From: Algibacter amylolyticus
GTDB taxonomy: Bacteria; Bacteroidota; Bacteroidia; Flavobacteriales; Flavobacteriaceae
Reading direction: 5' to 3'
NCBI RefSeq assembly: GCF_014202225.1
Contig: NZ_JACHGE010000007.1
Location: forward strand, 87,900-151,899
DNA: 64,000 nt
This document shows positions 36,437-45,319 of this stretch, piece after piece. The notes under the pieces are model-generated. The model saw only the letters and a program-made list of their open reading frames with translations. It did no database searches and was not told where the DNA came from. Each line of letters begins with the position of its first letter. Position 1 is the first letter of the stretch. The position numbers and the translations under genes were made by a program.

Positions 36437-36895
36437 ATGCAAAAAAACATAAACATACAAAATAAGAAAGCGCGCTTTCTATACGAAATACTCGATAAAT
36501 ATACCGCTGGTATTGTATTAACGGGTACCGAAATTAAATCTATAAGAAGTAGTAAGGCCTCTATAGCCGAAAGTTTTTGCGAGTTTAGCGAAAATGGTGA
36601 ACTATTTGCGGTGAATATGACTATTCAAGAATATGCCTTTGGTAACTACTATAACCATAAACCAAAAGCAACCAGAAAACTTCTACTAAATAAAAAGGAA
36701 TTAAAAAAGTTAAATAAGGAAGTTCAAAATTCTGGTTTAACCATTATTCCGTTACGCCTTTTTATAAACGATAAAGGTTACGCTAAGTTAGATATTGCAT
36801 TGGCTAAGGGTAAGAAATTATTTGACAAACGCGAATCGATTAAAGATAGAGATAATAAGCGCGATTTAGACAGAATAAAGAAAGCGTACAAATAG
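36437..36895 (+). CDS. smpB: SsrA-binding protein
   Basis: Binds tmRNA and brings it to stalled ribosomes for trans-translation. The protein of 152 residues has the beta-barrel core (LDKYTAGIVLTGTEIKSIR, GELFAVNMTIQEYAF), the KRDLDRIKKAYK C-terminal helix and the KKLFDKRESIKDRDN tail that enters the decoding site. I use the ATG at 36437; an in-frame TTG three codons upstream is also open but lies inside the -7 box. It stands between divergent and downstream single genes. Confidence 0.95.
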   Translation: MQKNINIQNKKARFLYEILDKYTAGIVLTGTEIKSIRSSKASIAESFCEFSENGELFAVNMTIQEYAFGNYYNHKPKATRKLLLNKKELKKLNKEVQNSGLTIIPLRLFINDKGYAKLDIALAKGKKLFDKRESIKDRDNKRDLDRIKKAYK

Positions 36896-36960
36896 TATTA
36901 TATATTTTTTAACGCTTTGACTAGTTAATTTTTATTAATTTCCAAACTTAAATTTTTAAT

Positions 36961-37524
36961 ATGAAAAAGTTAATTATTCTTGTACTAGTAAGTGTTTTAT
37001 CCATAAACCTTCAGGCTCAAGATAAACATAAAGACAAAGGCGAAAAATTAGAAAAAGAAGCTGTAGAATTTACAGTAGATAGCACCGCTGTTTTAACCTT
37101 AGATAAAACTATAGAAACCTTATATAACGTTATTTCTGGCGAGAAAGACGAAGAAAGAAATTGGAAACAATTTAAGTTTCTGTTTTCATCTGATGCTAAA
37201 TTGATAGCTTCTGGAAAAGATAAAGAAGGGCATTTAAAAGTCGTTTATATGTCTCCTGGAGATTACATAAAAAGCTCGGGGAAATGGTTAGTTGAAAACG
37301 GATTTATAGAAAAAGAGATACATAGAAAAGTGGATACCTTTGGCAATATTGCTCAAGTTTTTAGCACTTACGAATGTTTTAAAAGCAAAACAGACCCAAC
37401 GCCTTTTATGCGCGGTATAAATAGTATTCAATTATTAAATGATGGGGAACGTTGGTGGATTGTTAATGTGTTTTGGTCTCAAGAAACGGATAAACATCCT
37501 ATTCCTGCAAGGTATTTAAACTAA
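36961..37524 (+). CDS. Secreted NTF2/SnoaL-like protein
   Basis: A 187-residue exported protein with signal peptide 1-19 (KKLIILVLVSVLSINLQAQ). The mature part, from about residue 45, resembles the SnoaL/NTF2 cone fold: ETLYNVISGEKDEERNWKQFKFLFSSDAKL, then a beta-rich tail ending GINSIQLLNDGERWWIVNVFWSQET. The WWIVNVFW strand is typical of such domains. Function is unknown; the fold serves enzymes and ligand binders. It lies 11 bp before the methyltransferase gene and is likely co-transcribed. Confidence 0.75.
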   Translation: MKKLIILVLVSVLSINLQAQDKHKDKGEKLEKEAVEFTVDSTAVLTLDKTIETLYNVISGEKDEERNWKQFKFLFSSDAKLIASGKDKEGHLKVVYMSPGDYIKSSGKWLVENGFIEKEIHRKVDTFGNIAQVFSTYECFKSKTDPTPFMRGINSIQLLNDGERWWIVNVFWSQETDKHPIPARYLN

Positions 37525-37535
37525 GCATTTGTGGT

Positions 37536-38138
37536 ATGCAGGATTCTAATACAGAAGAAACTTATTGGACACAACGCTATTTAGAAAACCAAACCGGTTG
37601 GGATATTGGAGAACCATCGGCACCATTAAAAGCATATATTGATCAATTAGAAAACAAGGATTTAAAAATTTTAATTCCCGGTGCTGGTCATGCTTACGAA
37701 GCCGAATACCTATTTAACAAGGGCTTTAAAAATGTTTATGTGTTGGATATTTCTAAAGAACCATTGGATGCCTTAAAAAAACGCATCCCAGAATTCCCCG
37801 TACACCAAGCCATTCAAGGCGATTTCTTTACACATAACAACACCTACGATTTAATTATAGAGCAAACTTTTTTCTGTTCCTTCCCTCCTACAAAAAGTAG
37901 CCGACAACAATACGCTGCTAAAATGCACGAACTACTAAACCCTAATGGGAAACTAGTGGGCCTATGGTTTTCAATGCCATTAACAGGCGATATGGAAAAA
38001 CGTCCTTTTGGTGGTTCTAAACAAGAGTATTTAGGCTATTTCAAGCCCTTTTTTAATATCATTACTTTAGAGGCTTGCTATAATAGCATTACGCCACGAC
38101 AGGGCAATGAGTTGTTTGGTATTTTCAAAAAGCAATAA
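37536..38138 (+). CDS. Thiopurine methyltransferase (TPMT)-family SAM-dependent methyltransferase
   Basis: A 200-residue class I methyltransferase. TYWTQRYLENQTGWDIGEPSAPLKAYIDQ at the start and the SAM site ILIPGAGHAYEAEYLFNKG are diagnostic of the TPMT-like group, as are EQTFFCSFPP and LWFSMPLTGD. Members methylate sulfur, selenium or tellurium compounds, or halides and thiocyanate; the substrate here is unknown. It follows the NTF2-like gene by 11 bp and converges on pcm with a 4-bp gap. Confidence 0.88.
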   Translation: MQDSNTEETYWTQRYLENQTGWDIGEPSAPLKAYIDQLENKDLKILIPGAGHAYEAEYLFNKGFKNVYVLDISKEPLDALKKRIPEFPVHQAIQGDFFTHNNTYDLIIEQTFFCSFPPTKSSRQQYAAKMHELLNPNGKLVGLWFSMPLTGDMEKRPFGGSKQEYLGYFKPFFNIITLEACYNSITPRQGNELFGIFKKQ

Positions 38139-38142
38139 AACC

Positions 38143-38784
38143 CTAATTTTTATCCTCCAATAAGGGCACAAACCTAAACTCGCCAAACTCTTCTTGTTCA
38201 AATTCTTTAGGACCTTTTCTAGTAAACATATTCATGATTTGCACATCGTCGCCTACAGGAATAACAAGTCTTCCTCCTATTTTTAACTGGCTTAACAAAG
38301 GTTTTGGAACAAAAGGTGCTCCTGCTGTTACTATTACACCATCAAAAGGCGCCTCGTCTTCAAGTCCTATATAACCATCGCCAAAAATTAACTTCTTAGC
38401 ACGATAACCTAGTTTTGGTAGAAACTTACTCGTTTTTTTAAACAACTCGTTTTGGCGCTCAATACTATAAACTTTAGCGCCCAATTCGCATAAAACAGCA
38501 GTTTGATATCCACTTCCTGTTCCAATTTCTAGAATCTTATTTCCCGGTTTAATTTTTAGTAATTCCGACTGAAAAGCAACCGTATAAGGTTGAGAAATAG
38601 TTTGGTCTGCACCAATAGGAAATGCTTTATCTTGATAAGCATGGTCTAAAAAGCTAGAATCCATAAACAAATGCCTAGGAATTTTACCTATGGCGTTTAA
38701 AACACGGGTATCTGTTATTCCTTTGTTTTCTAATATTTTAACGAGCTGCTGTCTTAATCCTTGATGCTTAAATGTGTCTTTCAA
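38143..38784 (-). CDS. pcm: Protein-L-isoaspartate O-methyltransferase
   Basis: Methylates isoaspartyl residues in aged proteins so that they revert to aspartate. The 213-residue protein has the family start (RQQLVKILENKGITDTRVLNAIGKIPRHLF), the DQTISQPYTVA motif, the SAM site ILEIGTGSGYQTAVLCEL and VTAGAPFVPKPLLSQLK. The frame starts with TTG at 38784, where homologues begin. Its 3' end lies 4 bp from the convergent methyltransferase gene with no terminator between. Confidence 0.94.
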   Translation of the reverse strand: MKDTFKHQGLRQQLVKILENKGITDTRVLNAIGKIPRHLFMDSSFLDHAYQDKAFPIGADQTISQPYTVAFQSELLKIKPGNKILEIGTGSGYQTAVLCELGAKVYSIERQNELFKKTSKFLPKLGYRAKKLIFGDGYIGLEDEAPFDGVIVTAGAPFVPKPLLSQLKIGGRLVIPVGDDVQIMNMFTRKGPKEFEQEEFGEFRFVPLLEDKN

Positions 38785-38916
38785 TGTTGGCGTGGTTTAG
38801 TTGGATAAAATTAGGCAAACATTTTTAAGCTAAAAACTATTTATTGAGATTTTATTTTTCGCCATTTATAAGCCAAATTTTTAGATTAATTTCCTAACTT
38901 CATCTTTTAATTATCT

Positions 38917-38924
38917 TATTTTTG
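38917..38924 (+). promoter_or_regulatory. Putative -7 box for the Gfo/Idh/MocA gene
   Basis: TATTTTTG matches TAnnTTTG, 18 bp before the ATG at 38943-38945 region of the oxidoreductase gene. No -33 TTG at expected distance. Confidence 0.35.
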
Positions 38925-38941
38925 TTGAAAACGTATAAATT

Positions 38942-39901
38942 ATGCTAAAAGCTGGAGTTCTTGGTGCTGGTCACCTAGGAAAAATTCATTTAAGACTTCT
39001 TAAACAATCTACAAAATACGACCTTGTTGGGTTCTATGATGCCGATGAAACAAACGGTAAAAAGGTAGAAGCCGAATTTGGATATAAATTTTTCAACTCT
39101 ATAGATGCGCTTATTGATGCTGTAGATATGGTGGATATTGTTACGCCAACCTTGTCGCATTACGATTGTGCGAAACAAGCTATTGCTAAAAACAAACATG
39201 TTTTTATTGAAAAACCTATTACTAATACTGTTGAAGAGGCAGAACATATTAGAGAACTGCTAGCAGAACATAATCTGCGCGGACAAGTAGGCCATGTAGA
39301 GCGTTTTAATCCGGCATATCTTGCTGTTAAAGATGAAATTAACTCGCCTATGTTTATCGAAACACATCGATTGGCAGAGTTTAATCCTAGAGGTACCGAT
39401 GTTCCTGTGGTTTTAGATTTAATGATACATGATATTGATATTATACTTAGCGTTGTAAAATCGAAGGTTAAACATATTTCGGCAAGTGGTGTTTCGGTAA
39501 TTAGTGATACTCCAGATATTGCCAATGCGCGTTTAGAGTTCGAAAATGGCTGTGTTGCCAACTTAACAGCGAGCAGAATTTCACTAAAAAACATGCGTAA
39601 AGCACGCTTTTTTCAAAAGGATGCTTATATCTCTGTAGATTTTCTTACTAAAAAATGTGAGGTGGTAAAAATGAAAGACGCTCCAGAAAACCCTGGCGAT
39701 TTCGATATGGTGTTACAAAATGCCGAAGGCGTAAAAAAACAGATCTATTTTGATAACCCATCGGTATTAGAAAACAATTCTATTTTAGATGAATTAGAAA
39801 CCTTTGCCGATGCTATAAATAACAACACGACACCAATTGTATCTTTACATGATGGTACCGAAGCACTTCGTGTGGCTACCCAAATAATAAATGCCTTTTA
39901 A
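38942..39901 (+). CDS. Gfo/Idh/MocA-family oxidoreductase
   Basis: An NAD(P)-dependent oxidoreductase of 319 residues. The Rossmann motif GVLGAGHLGKIHLR is at the N-terminus, followed by DIVTPTLSHYDCAKQAI and the family signature EKPITNTVEEAE with its lysine. The C-terminal part is the usual alpha/beta substrate domain. Members act on sugars, inositols or biliverdin-like compounds; the substrate is not readable. The next gene, a 3-hydroxyacyl-CoA dehydrogenase, begins immediately after the stop, so they form an operon that continues to yggS. Confidence 0.88.
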   Translation: MLKAGVLGAGHLGKIHLRLLKQSTKYDLVGFYDADETNGKKVEAEFGYKFFNSIDALIDAVDMVDIVTPTLSHYDCAKQAIAKNKHVFIEKPITNTVEEAEHIRELLAEHNLRGQVGHVERFNPAYLAVKDEINSPMFIETHRLAEFNPRGTDVPVVLDLMIHDIDIILSVVKSKVKHISASGVSVISDTPDIANARLEFENGCVANLTASRISLKNMRKARFFQKDAYISVDFLTKKCEVVKMKDAPENPGDFDMVLQNAEGVKKQIYFDNPSVLENNSILDELETFADAINNNTTPIVSLHDGTEALRVATQIINAF

Positions 39902-40792
39902 ATGAAAAAAATAGCAGTAATTGGTGCAGGCACTATGGGTAATGGTATTGCGCATACCTTTGCCCAATCTGGATTTAAAGTCTCGCTTATAGATGTTAAT
40001 GAAGCCGCTTTAGAAAAAGGCATGAATACTATTGCTAAGAATTTAGATAGAATGATTGCTAAAGAAAAAATTTCGGAAGCTGATAAATCTAATACTCTAG
40101 CAAATATAAGCACATATACCAATTTAGAAGACGCTGTAAAAACCATTGATTTAGTTGTTGAAGCTGCTACTGAAAATTTAGAATTAAAACTTAAAATATT
40201 TAAGCAATTGGACCAAGCGTGTCCAGAAGCTGCCATTCTAGCTAGTAACACATCGTCCATATCTATAACACAAATTGCAGCTGTAACATCCAGACCAGAG
40301 CAAGTTATTGGTATGCATTTTATGAATCCGGTTCCAATCATGAAACTGGTTGAAATAATTAGAGGATACAACACAAGCGATACCGTTACTAAAACCATTA
40401 TGGAACTTTCTGAAACATTAGGAAAAGACCCTGTTGAAGTAAACGACTACCCTGGTTTTGTAGCCAACCGTATTTTAATGCCCATGCTTAACGAATCTAT
40501 TGAAACCCTTTACAATGGCGTTGCTGGTGTTAATGAAATTGATACCGTAATGAAATTAGGAATGGCACACCCAATGGGACCATTACAACTTGCCGATTTT
40601 ATTGGACTAGATGTTTGCTTGTCTATTTTAAATGTAATGTATAACGGCTTTAAAAACCCTAAATATGCCCCTTGCCCATTACTAGTTAATATGGTGCAAG
40701 CAGGGAAATTAGGTGTAAAATCTGGTGAAGGTTTTTACGATTATTCCGAAAGTAGAAAAGCAGAAAAGGTTTCGAAACAGTTTTTAAAATAA
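39902..40792 (+). CDS. 3-hydroxybutyryl-CoA dehydrogenase
   Basis: NAD-dependent oxidation of 3-hydroxyacyl-CoA (or the reverse) in short-chain fatty acid or butanoate metabolism. The 296-residue protein has the Rossmann motif GAGTMGNG (8-15), LASNTSSISITQIA, the catalytic segment GMHFMNPVPIMKLVEII and the C-terminal LADFIGLDV and GEGFYDY. The length fits the HbdA type rather than the fused FadB. It has zero spacing from the preceding oxidoreductase and a one-base overlap with the next gene. Confidence 0.94.
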   Translation: MKKIAVIGAGTMGNGIAHTFAQSGFKVSLIDVNEAALEKGMNTIAKNLDRMIAKEKISEADKSNTLANISTYTNLEDAVKTIDLVVEAATENLELKLKIFKQLDQACPEAAILASNTSSISITQIAAVTSRPEQVIGMHFMNPVPIMKLVEIIRGYNTSDTVTKTIMELSETLGKDPVEVNDYPGFVANRILMPMLNESIETLYNGVAGVNEIDTVMKLGMAHPMGPLQLADFIGLDVCLSILNVMYNGFKNPKYAPCPLLVNMVQAGKLGVKSGEGFYDYSESRKAEKVSKQFLK

Positions 40793-41253
40793 TGATTGAA
40801 ACCAAGGCATTTTCATTAACTAAAGAGAACTATTATAAAATTGTTTTATTAACGCGATTTAAAAAATCATGGTGGCTTTACCTTATCATGATACTTATTG
40901 CTATTTTCAATTTACCTAAGTTTGGAAACGATAGTTTTAGTACCTTTTTTATTATTTTCTCATTTGCGTACCCTTTCATAATATCAATTTACCTCTATTT
41001 TTGGACAGGTTCAAAAGACCATAAACCCATATTTTCAAAAACCACTTTATCATTTAATAATGAGTATTTGCTATTTAAAAGAGCAGGAAATGAATCGAAA
41101 TTAGTTGCAAATAGCATTCAAAAAGCGGTTTCAAAAAACAACTATTGGTTAATATATATTGCTAAAAATCAGTTTATTTACGTCCCAAAACAAATTTTTT
41201 ATAATGTTAACGATTTAGAGGCTTTTTCTAAATTAATAAAACAGAATTTATAG
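40792..41253 (+). CDS. YcxB-like membrane protein
   Basis: A 153-residue protein with two helices (about 28-44 and 52-70) followed by a PH-like beta domain (KTTLSFNNEYLLFKRAGNESKLVANSIQKAV... YWLIYIAKNQFIYVPKQIF), the YcxB layout. The function of the family is unknown. The final FYNVNDLEAFSKLIKQNL is a typical YcxB ending. It overlaps the dehydrogenase stop by one base and is followed by yggS after 4 bp. Confidence 0.78.
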   Translation: MIETKAFSLTKENYYKIVLLTRFKKSWWLYLIMILIAIFNLPKFGNDSFSTFFIIFSFAYPFIISIYLYFWTGSKDHKPIFSKTTLSFNNEYLLFKRAGNESKLVANSIQKAVSKNNYWLIYIAKNQFIYVPKQIFYNVNDLEAFSKLIKQNL

Positions 41254-41257
41254 ATAC

Positions 41258-41929
41258 ATGAGTATTAAAGAAAACCTAAACAACATAAAATCTAAACTTC
41301 CAGAGCATGTTACTTTAGTTGCCGTTTCAAAAACAAAACCTGTTGGCGATTTAATGGAAGCTTATCAAGCAGGTCAGCGTATTTTTGGAGAGAATAAAAT
41401 CCAGGAAATGGTAGAAAAATACCAAGACATGCCAAAGGATATTGAATGGCACATGATTGGCCACGTGCAACGAAATAAGGTTAAATATATGGCCGAATTT
41501 GTGAGCTTAATTCATGGTGTTGATAATTACAAATTATTAAAAGAAATTAATAAGCAAGCAAAAAAACATAATCGTGTAATTGATTGCTTGTTACAACTAA
41601 AAATAGCATCAGAAGACTCTAAATTTGGAATGTCTTTTGAAGAAGCATCAGAAATAATTCAATCTGAAAAATTTTCGGAATTAAAAAATATTAATGTGGT
41701 TGGTGTTATGGGGATGGCTACTTTTACTACTGATGAAAACCAAATAACCAATGAATTCAATCGTTTAAAATTTGCTTTCGATGCTTTAAAAGCCCTACAA
41801 ACCCAATACTGTAGCTTAAAAACTATTAGTATGGGTATGAGTGGCGATTTTCCTTTAGCAATTGCAGCTGGTAGTACAATGATTCGAGTAGGAAGTAGTA
41901 TATTTGGTTCACGAAATTATACAAATTAA
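41258..41929 (+). CDS. yggS: YggS-family pyridoxal phosphate homeostasis protein
   Basis: A PLP-binding protein of 223 residues (PLPBP/YggS) that buffers the cofactor; no enzyme activity is known. The PLP lysine is K25 in VAVSKTKP. Other family blocks are GENKIQEMVEKY, EWHMIGHVQRNKVKY, GMSFEEA and the phosphate-binding SMGMSGDFPLAIAAGSTMIRVGS. It is the last gene of the tight oxidoreductase run; the exonuclease gene begins about 16 bp later. Confidence 0.94.
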   Translation: MSIKENLNNIKSKLPEHVTLVAVSKTKPVGDLMEAYQAGQRIFGENKIQEMVEKYQDMPKDIEWHMIGHVQRNKVKYMAEFVSLIHGVDNYKLLKEINKQAKKHNRVIDCLLQLKIASEDSKFGMSFEEASEIIQSEKFSELKNINVVGVMGMATFTTDENQITNEFNRLKFAFDALKALQTQYCSLKTISMGMSGDFPLAIAAGSTMIRVGSSIFGSRNYTN

Positions 41930-41945
41930 AAAATAACGGTATACT

Positions 41946-43310
41946 ATTTACGCAATACTAGACATAGAAACCACAGGTGGTAAATTTAATGAAGAAGGTA
42001 TAACTGAAATTGCTATTTATAAATTTGATGGTCATGAGGTGATCGATCAATTTATAAGCTTAGTAAACCCAGAACGCGATATCCAACCTTTTGTAGTAAA
42101 CCTAACAGGAATTAATAGCAATATGCTTCGTAATGCACCTAAATTTTATGAGGTTGCTAAGCGTATTGTAGAAATTACTCAAGACTGTATTCTTGTGGCG
42201 CATAACGCCCAATTCGATTACCGCATTTTAAGCACAGAATTTAGGCGATTAGGTTTCGATTACGAACGTAAAACCTTATGTACTGTAGAGCTTTCAAAAG
42301 ATTTAATTCCAGAGCAAGATTCTTATAGCTTAGGAAAACTAGTACGCTCATTAGGTATTCCAGTAACCGACAGACATCGGGCTTCGGGTGACGCTTTAGC
42401 AACCGTAAAACTTTTTAAATTACTACTTACTAAAGACACTACTAAAACCATTATACAAAAATCTATAAAGCTTAGCGCCAAACGAAAAATGGAGCCCAAG
42501 CTATTAGATATTATTGAAACTTTACCATCTATAACCGGCGTTTATTACATTCATAAATCTGATGGAGACATCATTTATATTGGCAAAAGTAACAATATAA
42601 AAAAACGTATAAATCAGCATTTTACAGGCACCAATTCCAAATCAAAAAAATTACAATCTAAAGTGGCCTCGGTAACCTATGAAGCTACAGGCAGCGAATT
42701 GGTAGCACTACTAAAAGAAAGCGAAGAGATTAAAAAGAACAAGCCACTACATAACAGAGCTTTACGTCGTTCTACATTTACGCACGCCTTATACGTTTTT
42801 AAAGACGACAATGGCTATTTAAACCTTAAAATTGATGTTGCCGATGGTCGTAAAAAAGCCATAACAACCTTTAGCAATCGCGAAAGCGGAAAAAGTTTTA
42901 TTACTAGAGCTGTTGAAGATTATAACCTATGCCAAAAACTCTCAGGCCTATATAAAACAAAAACAAGTTGTTTTGGTTACGATATAAAAGCTTGTAAAGG
43001 CGCTTGTATTCAAGAAGAATCTGCAGAATCTTACAACAAACGTGTTGAGGCTTTAATTGAAAAAAACAGCTATTCCAACAAAAATATGGTTATCGTTGAT
43101 AGAGGTCGAGAGGTTGATGAGCGCAGTGCTATATTAATTGAAAACGGCGTTTTTAAAGGCATTGGATTTTTCAATTTAAACTACCAAATAACTAACCTTA
43201 AGGTATTAGAATCTATTATTACGCCAATGGAAAATAATAGAGATGCACAGCATATTATTCAAAATTACTTAAGAAAAAACAAACGTTTAAAAATTATTAC
43301 CCTAGATTAA
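41946..43310 (+). CDS. DnaQ-type 3'-5' exonuclease fused to a GIY-YIG (UvrC/Cho-like) nuclease, apparent ATT start
   Basis: A 454-residue two-domain nuclease likely used in DNA repair. Residues 1-165 are a DEDDh exonuclease: LDIETTG (D6, E8), AHNAQFDYRIL and HRASGDALAT. Residues about 190-290 are a GIY-YIG domain (TGVYYIHKSDGDIIYIGKSNNIKKRINQHF), followed by a UvrC/Cho-like part with C-rich CFGYDIKACKGAC. The first standard start (GTG at 42039) would delete the catalytic D and E. The frame upstream has a stop at 41934 and only ATT (41946) at the expected first residue, giving the conserved YAILDIETTGG. I therefore call ATT as the start. It is 3 bp from the DUF3857 gene. Confidence 0.85.
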   Translation: MYAILDIETTGGKFNEEGITEIAIYKFDGHEVIDQFISLVNPERDIQPFVVNLTGINSNMLRNAPKFYEVAKRIVEITQDCILVAHNAQFDYRILSTEFRRLGFDYERKTLCTVELSKDLIPEQDSYSLGKLVRSLGIPVTDRHRASGDALATVKLFKLLLTKDTTKTIIQKSIKLSAKRKMEPKLLDIIETLPSITGVYYIHKSDGDIIYIGKSNNIKKRINQHFTGTNSKSKKLQSKVASVTYEATGSELVALLKESEEIKKNKPLHNRALRRSTFTHALYVFKDDNGYLNLKIDVADGRKKAITTFSNRESGKSFITRAVEDYNLCQKLSGLYKTKTSCFGYDIKACKGACIQEESAESYNKRVEALIEKNSYSNKNMVIVDRGREVDERSAILIENGVFKGIGFFNLNYQITNLKVLESIITPMENNRDAQHIIQNYLRKNKRLKIITLD

Positions 43311-43313
43311 ATT

Positions 43314-45275
43314 ATGTTGAAATTTACTTCACTAGTCATTCTACTTTTTAGCATGACAACCCTTGCCCAAGAAAATTACAATTCAGAATCTTACAAAGTT
43401 GTACTTGGCGATATAGAAAGTACCACCTTTGCTAAAGATTCAACTGCAAATGCACTCGTAATTTATGAACAAGGTAAAAGTCATGTTGATAACAACGATT
43501 ATGATCTTAGAACTGAAGCCAAATTCAAAATAAAAATTTTAAATTCTGAAGGGTTTGATAATGCAAATGTTGAAATCCATTTATATAATAATAAATCAAA
43601 ATCTGAAAAAATAAAAGATATAATTGCTACAACCTATAATAAAAATGGCAATGAGGTAACGACAACAAAACTAGAAGAAAAAAATATCTTTAGAGAAAAG
43701 TACGACGAAAACCACACTCTAGTTAAATTTACTTTACCTAATATAAAAGAAGGCTCAGTTATTACATACAGCTATAAAATAATTTCGCCGTTTGTTTCTA
43801 GCTATAAAGGTTGGGAGTTTCAAGGCGACATTCCTAAATTATATAGCGAATACAACGCGAGTATTCCTGGTAATTGGCTATTTCATACCAGACTTGTAGG
43901 CGGAAAAAAACTAACCACAAACACTTCGGTTATTAAAAAAGAATGCCTGCAAATGCGAAATGGTGCTAGTGCCGATTGTAGCGAAAGCGTTTATGCCATG
44001 AAAAACGTTCCTGCCTTTATTGAGGAGGATTATATGACCACAAAACGCAACTATTTGGCGCGAATTGAATACGATTTAGAAACCTTTAGAGATACCGATG
44101 GAACAGTAATAAATTATACCAAATCTTGGAAAGATGTAGATAGGGAATTTAGAACCGATAAAGAAATAGGTAAACAACTAAAAAAAACTATTAAAACCGA
44201 AGATTTGTTAAGTAGCGCTATTATAAATGATGCAGACCAACTTAATAAGGCTGAATCTATTTACAACTACGTTCAAGATAATTATACATGGAATGGCGAT
44301 TATAAAATATATCGTAACGTATCTGTAAAAGACTTATTAAAAAATAAGTCCGGAAACGTTTCATCGATAAACATTCTATTGCACAACCTTTTACGTGAGT
44401 CTGGTATAGATGTAAAACCTGTTTTACTCTCTACAAGAAATAATGGCTTCCCAACTACTATTTTTCCTGCTATTTTCGAATATAACTACCTTATAGTACA
44501 AGCCACTATTAACGATAAACAATACTTATTAGATGCTACAGATAGCTATTTAAACTTTGGAGACTTGCCTTATAGATGCCTTAACCAAATTGGAAGATTA
44601 CTAGACTTTAAAAATGGTAGCGCATGGATAGACATTAATCCTAGAACGCACTCAAACGTATTTTACCAAACCAATTTAAAGTTCGATGAAAATGATTTGC
44701 TAGTAGGAAGCATTAAAACTAAAAGAACAGGATATCACGCACTATACAAGAAAAAGGAATACTATTCAAATGAAGATGAATACATAAATACGCTAGAAAA
44801 CAAATTCCCTTATATCGATATTTCTAACTTTGAAGTAACAAGTGATGGTGTAGAAAGTAAAGACTTTAAAGAATCTTACGCTATTGAGTATAATTTTGAT
44901 GATGTTGGCGATAATGTCTACTTAAACCCTTTTTTCGTTACATTTTTCAAAGAAAATCCGTTCAAATTACAGGAACGATCTTATCCTATAGATTTTGGAT
45001 ATAGCGATAGTTATTTTTATATGTTTAATATAGAATTAAATGATCATTACAGTATTGTAGAAATACCTAAAGAGCAAAAAATAGCACTACCAAACAATAC
45101 AGGTCAACTGGTGTTTAGCTCAAAACAAATAGGTAATAGCATCAATTTCTTATTAAAAATTGATTTTAAAACACCAATATACGACGTAGATTATTACCCC
45201 TATTTAAAAGCGTTTATGAGTAAGATAGTCGAGATTCAAAACAACACGGTTATTTTATTAAAAAAAACCATTTAA
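43314..45275 (+). CDS. Exported DUF3857 transglutaminase-like protein
   Basis: A 653-residue secreted or periplasmic protein with signal peptide 1-18 (KFTSLVILLFSMTTLAQ). The N-terminal half is DUF3857 (KVVLGDIESTTFAKDSTANALVIYEQG... TLPNIKEGSVITYSYKIISPF). Then comes a transglutaminase-like core (ESIYNYVQDNYTW, LLHNLLRESGIDVKPVLLSTR, with an aspartate in YLLDATDSYL). The usual transglutaminase cysteine is replaced: GNVSSINILL stands where a GxC motif is expected, so it may be inactive. The function of this Bacteroidota family is unknown. Confidence 0.83.
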   Translation: MLKFTSLVILLFSMTTLAQENYNSESYKVVLGDIESTTFAKDSTANALVIYEQGKSHVDNNDYDLRTEAKFKIKILNSEGFDNANVEIHLYNNKSKSEKIKDIIATTYNKNGNEVTTTKLEEKNIFREKYDENHTLVKFTLPNIKEGSVITYSYKIISPFVSSYKGWEFQGDIPKLYSEYNASIPGNWLFHTRLVGGKKLTTNTSVIKKECLQMRNGASADCSESVYAMKNVPAFIEEDYMTTKRNYLARIEYDLETFRDTDGTVINYTKSWKDVDREFRTDKEIGKQLKKTIKTEDLLSSAIINDADQLNKAESIYNYVQDNYTWNGDYKIYRNVSVKDLLKNKSGNVSSINILLHNLLRESGIDVKPVLLSTRNNGFPTTIFPAIFEYNYLIVQATINDKQYLLDATDSYLNFGDLPYRCLNQIGRLLDFKNGSAWIDINPRTHSNVFYQTNLKFDENDLLVGSIKTKRTGYHALYKKKEYYSNEDEYINTLENKFPYIDISNFEVTSDGVESKDFKESYAIEYNFDDVGDNVYLNPFFVTFFKENPFKLQERSYPIDFGYSDSYFYMFNIELNDHYSIVEIPKEQKIALPNNTGQLVFSSKQIGNSINFLLKIDFKTPIYDVDYYPYLKAFMSKIVEIQNNTVILLKKTI

Positions 45276-45306
45276 GCTACTAGTAAAAAGTAACTTAACT
45301 TTTTGC

Positions 45307-45314
45307 TACATTTG
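45307..45314 (+). promoter_or_regulatory. Putative -7 box for the ion channel gene, close to its ATG
   Basis: TACATTTG matches TAnnTTTG and ends 5 bp before the ATG, which would give a leaderless transcript, as for smpB and the MATE gene. Confidence 0.4.
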
Positions 45315-45319
45315 ATATC

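Noticed and set aside
38138-38143. A terminator between the TPMT-like gene and pcm
   Set aside because: The convergent genes are only 4 bp apart and no hairpin is visible there.
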